From Candidatus Gastranaerophilales bacterium (GTDB lineage Bacteria; Cyanobacteriota; Vampirovibrionia; Gastranaerophilales; Gastranaerophilaceae), in the NCBI GenBank assembly GCA_905235825.1, contig CAJONH010000096.1:1-11102 (forward strand): 11,102 nucleotides of DNA. The letters are read 5' to 3'. This document shows positions 1-6,200 of this stretch, piece by piece. The position numbers were made by a program, and so were the translations under genes. A model generated the notes under the pieces. The model did not search any database. It was given only the letters and a program-made list of their open reading frames with translations, and was not told where the DNA came from. Each line of letters begins with the position of its first letter. Position 1 is the stretch's first letter.

Positions 1-84
1 AGTGAATTTTTGAGAGTGGCGACTTTAAAAAGTGAGCACATTGCCGGCGGGGTTGACACGGCGGCAAGTGCGAAACCGGATTAG
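1..84 (+). other. GC-rich edge segment, possible C-terminal tail of a cut-off ORF
   Basis: An open frame runs from the first base to a TAG at 82-84 (28 codons including the stop) and encodes the tail ending in VDTAASAKPD. I do not recognise it, and it may be non-coding. G+C is about 51% overall and about 64% over 31-80, whereas the neighbouring genes are near 30%. The first 19 bases (TGAATTTTTG then AGAGTGG) are nearly repeated at 10954-10971. The segment therefore looks like the edge of a mobile or repeated element rather than native sequence. No ribosome binding site or start is visible because the window cuts it. Confidence 0.3.
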
Positions 85-96
85 ATAATATTTTGC

Positions 97-117
97 ATAA
101 TTGAATATTGCAATTAT
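97..117. terminator. AT-rich hairpin downstream of the DUF362 gene
   Basis: A perfect 7-bp inverted repeat (ATAATTG / CAATTAT) with a 7-base loop lies 27 bp past the stop codon of the minus-strand DUF362 gene. It contains almost no G/C and has no clear T-run on either side. It is a weak terminator candidate whose only support is its position between the gene end and the GC-rich edge. Confidence 0.25.
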
Positions 118-143
118 ACCTTCATTTATACCCAAAAGTCTTA

Positions 144-1022
144 TTAATCAATATTTATTAATTCGTATTCTCTTAATCCTAAACCGTGTTCCGCTGCCGC
201 TTCCACTGTATGAATACCGTGTCTGTCTTCCATTCTTTTTATTAAAGAGGCTTTTCCTTTATCGTGAGAATTATATACAGCATCAACACAAGCCTGATCA
301 ACCGCTACAGGGTCAACGGAAGCAAATATACCTATATCAGCCATTTCGGGAGGTGTAGGATTAGAATCGCAGTCACAATCTATAGAAAGATTATTTGCAA
401 TATTAATATAAGCCATATTCTCTTTACCTAAAAAGTTTATTACGGAAGTATCAGCATCTGCCATAGATTCTAAAAATTCATCCTGTACGCAGGTAAATGC
501 ATCATTAAAATTTGTACTTTTTCCGGCTGTATGAATATGAATTTTTCCTCTGCTTGAAGCTATACCTATTGAAATATTTTTCAATGCACCGCCGAAACCG
601 CCCATCATGTGACCTTTAAAATGAGATAGAACAAGCATTGAATTATAATTTTTTAAATGACTGCCGACATAGTTTTCTTTAATTTGAATAGCATTGGCAA
701 CGGGAATAGGCATATCACCTTCTTCATCCATAATGTCGCAAGGAGCAATATCATAAAATCCGTGGTCTTTAAATGTCTGCCAGTGAGCCTCTGTTGTATT
801 CCTTTTTCCCTGATATGCCGTATTACATTCAACAATTGTTCCGTTTAATTTATTTACTAACGGTTTAATCATTTGCGGATTAAGAAAATTATGTCCGCCG
901 GGTTCTCCTGTTGAAAGTTTTACCGCAACTTTACCTTTTAATTCAACACCTAATTTATCATAGATTTTTTGTAATCCCTCAGATGATATATCTTTTGTAA
1001 AATAAACTTTTGATTTTGTCAT
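144..1022 (-). CDS. DUF362 family protein lacking the 4Fe-4S ferredoxin insert
   Basis: This 292-residue cytoplasmic protein belongs to the DUF362 family, whose biochemical role is not established. Family motifs visible are VKLSTGEPGGHNF (residues 34-46), SHFKGHMMGGFGGALKN (133-149), the cysteine pair in DCDCDSNP (about 215-222) and DPVAVDQA (237-244). Many DUF362 proteins carry a CxxCxxCxxxCP ferredoxin motif after the GGALKN segment; none is present here, so this is the short form that I recall as common in gut anaerobes. The start is supported by a GGGAG Shine-Dalgarno at 1030-1034, 7 bases before the ATG. It lies 85 bp downstream of the radical SAM gene, with a hairpin and its own promoter candidate between, so it may be transcribed alone. 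The family call is firm; the function is unknown. Confidence 0.88.
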   Translation of the reverse strand: MTKSKVYFTKDISSEGLQKIYDKLGVELKGKVAVKLSTGEPGGHNFLNPQMIKPLVNKLNGTIVECNTAYQGKRNTTEAHWQTFKDHGFYDIAPCDIMDEEGDMPIPVANAIQIKENYVGSHLKNYNSMLVLSHFKGHMMGGFGGALKNISIGIASSRGKIHIHTAGKSTNFNDAFTCVQDEFLESMADADTSVINFLGKENMAYINIANNLSIDCDCDSNPTPPEMADIGIFASVDPVAVDQACVDAVYNSHDKGKASLIKRMEDRHGIHTVEAAAEHGLGLREYELINID

Positions 1023-1029
1023 TTTAAAA

Positions 1030-1080
1030 CTCCCAACTATCTGTTAGTTAAAGTTTATCATTTTTTTATTTTATTTTCAA
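1030..1080 (-). promoter_or_regulatory. Candidate promoter and RBS of the DUF362 gene
   Basis: On the minus strand TTGAAA (1080-1075) is followed after exactly 17 bases by TAAACT (1057-1052), giving a sigma70-like promoter with 5/6 and 4/6 matches. The GGGAG ribosome binding site (1034-1030) lies between it and the ATG at 1022. In sequence this AT-rich, chance matches are easy, so confidence is moderate. Confidence 0.4.
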
Positions 1081-1083
1081 ATT

Positions 1084-1115
1084 AATTATAAATTGAATAT
1101 TCAATCTTTATAATT
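1084..1115. terminator. Long AT-rich hairpin overlapping the radical SAM stop codon
   Basis: AATTATAA-ATTGAAT (1084-1098) pairs with ATTCAAT-CT-TTATAATT (1099-1115), a 15-bp stem with a 2-base bulge and almost no loop. The centre (1092-1105) is a perfect 14-base palindrome. It includes the last codons and stop of the radical SAM gene. There is no T-run downstream on the minus strand, so it may be a processing or partial termination structure rather than a full terminator. Confidence 0.35.
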
Positions 1116-2130
1116 GAATATCGTTATATAACTCTTTGTTATTTTTAATCAAATAATCGGGAGCCTGAAAGAAAAAATGCTGAAACTGCATTTTCTCTGA
1201 TTTAATATCAAAATATTTCATAAATTTAAAAATATATTTAATTGCTTCAAGATTATGCATATTATTTTTATACCAATTATTTTCAATATCAAATCTTAGA
1301 GCTTTACAGTTTAAATTTAAAGCCAGATTTAAAAATTCATCAAGGTATTCTTCATGTGAATTTACAAACGGAATTAAAACATATTTCATTGCAACCTGAT
1401 GATTTTCCGTACTATATTGTTGTGCTTCACAATATTTTTTTAAATTAGCGGTTACCTCATCGAATTTATCTGTATTCTTAATTCTTTTATACAAATTTTT
1501 ATTTCCGGAATCAATTGATATAACGATATTTGCCCTGTTTAATTTTATTGCCCGTTCAATTCCTTCACTGTATTTTATGCCTGATGTATATACTGCAATT
1601 CTTGATGACAGTTTATCCGTAAATAAACTTATGAGTTTTTCAAATTCAAAATGCAGAACGGATTCTCCTCCGCCTATTTGCACTTCGCAATCTTGAGATA
1701 TCAGATTTTTATCGAAAAGTTTTTTTATAAAATCATAGACCGGAATATCTTGTATGCTGTTGTAATATTGTTTATTTGTGTGTGTTGTGCAGTAAATACA
1801 ATCGCAATTACATCTTTTATTGGCTGATATTGCAATTTTTTTAATTAATTTTGAATTTTGCCATTTTTGTTTTTTTAATGAAAAGCAATTTTCGCATCTG
1901 TCTATAATATGACCTTTTCTATGAGATTTTTTATCTTTGTCTTTTTGCCTTAAAAAATTTTTAAAATCCTTATTTAAATCACCTGTTAATTTTGTTACAG
2001 GTATATAATTTTTATTAGAATGAAAAAAAGAACAACAGTGATATAATCCCATAATATCAAAATGAAGACCATATTCCAATTCTTCACAACTTATGTATTC
2101 TTTATTTTTTGAAAATAAATCAAGCAGCAT
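1108..2130 (-). CDS. Radical SAM protein with N-terminal SPASM-like cysteine region
   Basis: This 340-residue protein carries the radical SAM cluster motif CxxxCxxC as C107, C111 and C114 (in KRCNCDCIYC), plus the SAM-binding GGGE at 153-156. It should bind a 4Fe-4S cluster and cleave S-adenosylmethionine; the substrate is not evident. Before the radical SAM core, residues 20-90 contain a CC pair (32-33), a TGDL segment and a CxxC (79-82). This spacing resembles a SPASM-type auxiliary-cluster domain (CC...igNl...C..C), which usually sits at the C-terminus. The C-terminus here has no cysteine cluster. No Shine-Dalgarno is visible before the ATG (the upstream is TATATAATTATTTT), so the start is less certain; M27 is an alternative. 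It lies 45 bp after the COG4648-like gene on the same strand. It could modify a lipid, peptide or sugar, but nothing in the sequence decides this. Confidence 0.82.
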   Translation of the reverse strand: MLLDLFSKNKEYISCEELEYGLHFDIMGLYHCCSFFHSNKNYIPVTKLTGDLNKDFKNFLRQKDKDKKSHRKGHIIDRCENCFSLKKQKWQNSKLIKKIAISANKRCNCDCIYCTTHTNKQYYNSIQDIPVYDFIKKLFDKNLISQDCEVQIGGGESVLHFEFEKLISLFTDKLSSRIAVYTSGIKYSEGIERAIKLNRANIVISIDSGNKNLYKRIKNTDKFDEVTANLKKYCEAQQYSTENHQVAMKYVLIPFVNSHEEYLDEFLNLALNLNCKALRFDIENNWYKNNMHNLEAIKYIFKFMKYFDIKSEKMQFQHFFFQAPDYLIKNNKELYNDIQL

Positions 2131-2143
2131 AAAATAATTATAT

Positions 2144-2177
2144 AAAAATATTATTTTTTCGGCAAAACAATATTTTT
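2144..2177. terminator. AT-rich hairpin after the COG4648-like gene
   Basis: AAAAATATT (2144-2152) and AATATTTTT (2169-2177) form a perfect 9-bp inverted repeat. Inside the 16-base spacer, TTTT and AAAA can pair around a short CGGC-containing loop. It overlaps the stop codon of the 135-residue membrane protein and precedes the radical SAM gene. The stem has no G/C pairs, so it may only weaken read-through. Confidence 0.25.
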
Positions 2178-2583
2178 AAGGTATAAATTTTTCAATTAAA
2201 ATTTTTCTGAATACAAATTCGCAAATAAATAAGGTTCCCATAAAAATATAAGAAATAAAGCCATTATATAATATCCAAATATGGTCTGAAAGAAAACAAG
2301 TAACAAGAGAAATTACAAAATTAATAAAAGTGAAAATACACCATACATAAGTTAATTTTCGTGTGTATATTTTTACTTTATAAGATAATTTCCCATCGGT
2401 TGTTTCTGCTATTTTTTGTATTACGGTTTTTTTAGAAAATAAAGAAATAAAAAATACTAAAAAGAAAAATAAATTACAGCAGGGCGGATAAAATTTTAAA
2501 AACAAAAAACGCTTGATACAAAATAATAAAACAATGCATAACGTTATAAAAAAGGGTATGAATAATTTTATTTTTTTATTCAT
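2176..2583 (-). CDS. Small integral membrane protein, COG4648-like (aryl-polyene cluster type)
   Basis: This 135-residue protein is strongly hydrophobic, with two helices at about residues 6-28 and 34-50 and two more at about 78-97 and 104-125. Between the pairs is a charged segment followed by YTRKLTYVWCIF (about 73-84) and then WILYNGFISYIFMGTLFICE (about 103-122). These match, from memory, the COG4648 family pattern (YTR..T..WC.FF..N ... W.LYNG.I.Y..MG.LF..E), found in aryl-polyene and related lipid clusters directly after paired acyl carrier proteins. Its start has a good Shine-Dalgarno (AAAGG, 6 bases from the ATG) lying inside the end of the preceding ACP gene, so translation is tightly linked to it. 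The family's exact role is not known to me; a place in membrane-bound lipid assembly is inferred from context. Confidence 0.7.
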   Translation of the reverse strand: MNKKIKLFIPFFITLCIVLLFCIKRFLFLKFYPPCCNLFFFLVFFISLFSKKTVIQKIAETTDGKLSYKVKIYTRKLTYVWCIFTFINFVISLVTCFLSDHIWILYNGFISYIFMGTLFICEFVFRKILIEKFIP

Positions 2584-2592
2584 ATCAGACCT

Positions 2593-2844
2593 TTATAAAA
2601 GAGAATATAACGTTTCCACTACATCATTTATTGTTTTAATTTGTTTAAATTCTTCGGGGGAAAGACGTTTTTGCGTATATTGCTGCAGGCGTACAGCCAA
2701 ATCAACAACATCAATACTATCCAAATCCAAATCATCAAACAAATTTGCGTTTTCATTTAATAAAGACTTTTCAATTTCAAATTCCGTTTCCAAAATTTGA
2801 CACAAATTAGTATAAATTTCCTCTTTTGAAAATTTTTTATCCAT
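2593..2844 (-). CDS. Acyl carrier protein, second of a tandem pair
   Basis: This 83-residue protein has the ACP signature LDLDSIDVVDLA with Ser43 as the expected 4'-phosphopantetheine attachment site, in a four-helix-bundle-sized chain. Its start codon lies 8 bp inside the preceding ACP gene, with an AAGGGAA Shine-Dalgarno (2852-2858) 7 bases upstream, so the two are translationally coupled. It ends 9 bp before the membrane protein gene. The helix II/III region (VRLQQYTQKRLSPEEFKQI) is unlike a typical fatty-acid-synthesis AcpP, and with the partner ACP this suggests a dedicated lipid or polyene pathway rather than housekeeping fatty acid synthesis. The partner synthases are not in the window. 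Confidence 0.85.
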   Translation of the reverse strand: MDKKFSKEEIYTNLCQILETEFEIEKSLLNENANLFDDLDLDSIDVVDLAVRLQQYTQKRLSPEEFKQIKTINDVVETLYSLL

Positions 2845-3094
2845 TTTGCTGTTCCCTTATAAAATCAGCAATGGTTTTAACCGAGTAAAAAACTTTTTTA
2901 TTTTTTTCTTTGTCTTCTCCGAGTGAAAGATTATAATGCTTTTTAAGTGTCATAGCAAGTTCAAGTGCATCAATGGAATCAAGACCTAAACCGTCATTAA
3001 ATAAAGGTTCATTCTCATTGATATCTTCCGAAGTTATTTCTTCAAGAGATAAAGAATTAATTATTAATTGTTTTATATCATTTTCCAAACTCAT
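2837..3094 (-). CDS. Acyl carrier protein, first of a tandem pair
   Basis: This 85-residue acyl carrier protein has the motif LGLDSIDALELAMTL with Ser40 as the predicted phosphopantetheine site. The rest is the usual acidic helix I and a C-terminal KTIADFI helix. It is the first gene of the minus-strand unit ACP-ACP-membrane protein and overlaps the next ACP by 8 bp. No Shine-Dalgarno is visible before its ATG; the upstream is nearly pure A/T with a TATAAT only 12 bases before the start, so the transcript may have a very short leader. Two non-identical ACPs in a row are typical of aryl-polyene or flexirubin-type clusters and unusual for primary fatty acid synthesis. Confidence 0.87.
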   Translation of the reverse strand: MSLENDIKQLIINSLSLEEITSEDINENEPLFNDGLGLDSIDALELAMTLKKHYNLSLGEDKEKNKKVFYSVKTIADFIREQQNG

Positions 3095-3105
3095 AATTAT
3101 ATATT

Positions 3106-3201
3106 ATTATAAAAAATCATACTTAGCAAATTTAATTTAAAAATTCTGATTTTAAATACTTCTTAAATATGATTTTTAAAAAAAATATTCTATAGTATAA
3201 T
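3106..3201. promoter_or_regulatory. Divergent promoter region between the ACP unit and the HerA-like gene
   Basis: Plus strand: TATAAT at 3196-3201 with a poor -35 (TTTTTA at 3173-3178, spacing 17) would start a leader of roughly 45 bases for the 1394-residue gene. Its RBS is AAGG at 3242-3245, 9 bases from the ATG. Minus strand: TATAAT (3111-3106) sits just upstream of the first ACP gene. A perfect 10-bp inverted repeat, AAAAATCATA (3112-3121) and TATGATTTTT (3168-3177), places one copy next to each -10/-35 region, 46 bases apart. A shared regulator site is possible. Confidence 0.45.
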
Positions 3202-3254
3202 AGTTTTGGAATGTAAAGTGAGAGTTTTTAAAGAAGGTAAGAAGGTTATTTATT

Positions 3255-6200
3255 ATGCAGCTCTTGGAAGTTAAAAATAATATAGCAAAAATAATATATA
3301 ATCCGGCAGATAATAAACTGCTGCCTTCAGATTTTCTTTTAATTGAAGATTTTAATCAAAAATTAGTCGGTCAAATTTTAAGTGTATATACGACAGAAAA
3401 TTCAAATAATAATGTTGCAGATGTAAGACTTGCTCTTTATATCGATAAAGATGAAAAACTATCATATTATAACGGGTACATACCGCAAAAAACAGCAAAA
3501 GTCCTTTATATTACTTCCGATGAAATTACTGAAATGATTGCGGCATCAAGTGCTAATATTTATTTGGGAAATTTAACATATCACCCGAAAAGTATGGTAA
3601 AAGCACCTATGAGCCTTGTTAATGAAAGACTTTACATACAGTGTGACAGAGATGACAATACTAAAACAGTTGTTCAAAATATTGTTTCTGCTCTGTATAT
3701 GAAACAAAGAAAGGTTATTCTGCTTGATTTTGACGGAAGATATAACAGAATAGCGAATGTTCCAAGATTAACAATTACGGAAAGTTTTAATTTCCCGTTG
3801 AATATGGATGCTTTTAACAATATTTTGGAATATGACACTGTTGATTGTCCTATTGAAGATAAAGCAGTTATTCAAAGCATTGTTCTTGAATTGAGAGATT
3901 ATGTTAAAACTCTTGAAAATAAATTTCTGCCGTTTACATTATTTAAAAACGTAGTAATAAGTGAGTTCGCAGCAAATCCGATTTCCGGATTAATGGTATT
4001 AAGAAATAAATTATGGCAGTATGCTCAAGAAGGTTTGTTCGCTGAAAGCAAAGCAGATTTTGATATTATTAATAAAGTAATGCGTAATGAAAATATTTTA
4101 ATAATTGATGCATCTAAAATTGAAGAAAAATGGCACAGATTTACAATTCAAACTATTCCTAAAATTCTAAATAACCGCTGTTATTTTGCTTTTTCTATGA
4201 ACGATATTCCCATTGATAAACGTTCAATTGTTTCTTTATATAATAATCCGAATATTATTCCGATTATAGCTACTTCTTATGATTCTCCTCACAGAAATCT
4301 TTTAAAATCTTTAACAAAAAATCAGATTTTGTTTAAGCCCTCAAAACAAACTGAAGTTGATGAACAATACGGAACTTTAATTCATAAATTGAATGATAAT
4401 GACTTCATATTGTTTGGAGAAGCATCACTAAATCTTCCATTGATTATTGAACTTAAAACATTTGATATAAAAACTTCCGAAAAAATTGCAGATCAGGAAA
4501 TAAGACGCAATGTTGATAAAATATTATCAACGGGTAAATCTATGCTCCCGAAAGAAGCTGTTATTTCGGAACCTAAAAAAATGGAAAAAACTGCAAAATA
4601 TATCGTTGATGAAGATTTCAGTGAAGACGATTTAGATTTTCTTGATAAAACACCTCTTGATGAGGAAGAAAAAATATCTGTTGAAGATTTAAAAAACAAG
4701 CAGGCTGAAAATGTAAAGAATAAAGGTTATGATTTATTTGAGCCGTTTTTATCATCCGAAAAAGATAAAAATGATGATAACAATCAAAAAAATATTCAAT
4801 CTGAAAGTACAGTTATTTCGGAAAGCGTTGATACACAGGTTAATGATATTATAAATGCTGCTTCTGATACTACGGAAGATGAATTTAAACAAAATACGGA
4901 TGAAACAGAATTATTACCCGCTGAAAGTGTTATTAAATCAGAAAATAATGATACTACTGAAGAACTTCAACATTCTGATAGTGAAGAAATAATCAATAAT
5001 ACGGAAGAACAAGAGAATGGTTTTAATAACGATAATTCAGAAATAATTGAAGAAGTTAAAATTTCTGACAAAAATTTACAATCTGATAATGAATCTATAG
5101 AAACATTATTTAATGATGATTATGCGGAAAATTATAATGAACCTCCTTTAATGTATATCGAAGATGATATTAACAATGAAAATAATAATGAGGTAATCAT
5201 ATTACATGATTCCAACGACGAAAATCCTGATAAACAAGATATTGAAGTCTTAGATGATATATTAGCCTCAGAAAATGATGAAGATATGTCTTTATATGAA
5301 AGTATCGTTATTGATGATATTAAAAATTTTGAACTTGAAGATGTCGAAGAAGAAGAACAGATTATAGAATCTAATAATGAAGAAAATAAAAATTCTTCCT
5401 TAGACGAAGAAAAAAAAACACTTGAAGACCTTATAGGACAATCTTCAAGTAATGATGAATTATCTTCAAATCAAGAAAAAAAAACGCTTGAGGAACTTTT
5501 AAGCCAATCTTCTCAGAATAATACATCATCAAATCAAGAAAAAAAAACACTTGAAGAACTTTTAGGTCATGCTCCTCAAAATAGTGAAATAACGTCAGAA
5601 GAACAAAATGTAACGGATGAATCTGTTATTGAAAATACAGTTAATGATTTGTCTTCTGATAATGAAAAAAAAACATCTGATTTTTTTAAGCAGGATGAAG
5701 AATTATTAGAAAATATTCTTTCTGAAAATGATTTCGAAACTTGTAATGAAATTGTCGATGTTATAGAAGATGAAATACCTGTAACATTCGAACAGGAACC
5801 TGTTGAACAACAGCAAGACAATAAAATTGAAGAAGAAACCGTTTCAAATGATAGTAATAATCAAGAGGAAATAATTAATAAAAGCGAAGATGAAATAACA
5901 GAAACATCAGAACAAGAACCTGTTGAACAACAGCAAGACAATAAAATTGAAGAAGAAACCGTTTCAAATGATAATGATAATCAAGAGGAAATAATTAATA
6001 AAAGCGAAGATGAAATAACAGAAACATCAGAACAAGAGCCTGTTGAACAACAACAAGACAATAAAATTGAAGAAGAAACCGTTTCTGATGATAATGAAAC
6101 TCAGGATGAAACAATTGATAAAAACGAAGATGAATTAGCTGAAACGTTAAATGTTTTCCCGAATGATGATACATTTGAGGGTGAAATAGTTGAAGCAGAT

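Noticed and set aside
101..358. An 85-codon plus-strand frame opposite the DUF362 gene.
   Set aside because: It overlaps a clear family member on the other strand, has no RBS and shows no recognisable motif.
97..1121. A 12-bp direct repeat (ATAATTGAATAT at 97-108 and 1110-1121) flanking the DUF362 gene, like a target-site duplication.
   Set aside because: In sequence this A/T-rich, 12-mers of this composition recur by chance; the right copy is within the radical SAM coding end, and there is no transposase or terminal inverted repeat.
3255..4500. The HerA-like head as part of a HerA-NurA or HerA-SIR2/DUF4297 antiphage defence system.
   Set aside because: The nucleotide site is degenerate, no nuclease or SIR2 gene is adjacent, and neighbours are ACP and rubrerythrin genes, not defence genes.
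5766..6125. The regular 120-bp repeats considered as a CRISPR-like or non-coding satellite array.
   Set aside because: Units are directly adjacent without unique spacers, are in frame (120 = 40 codons) and lie within one long open frame.
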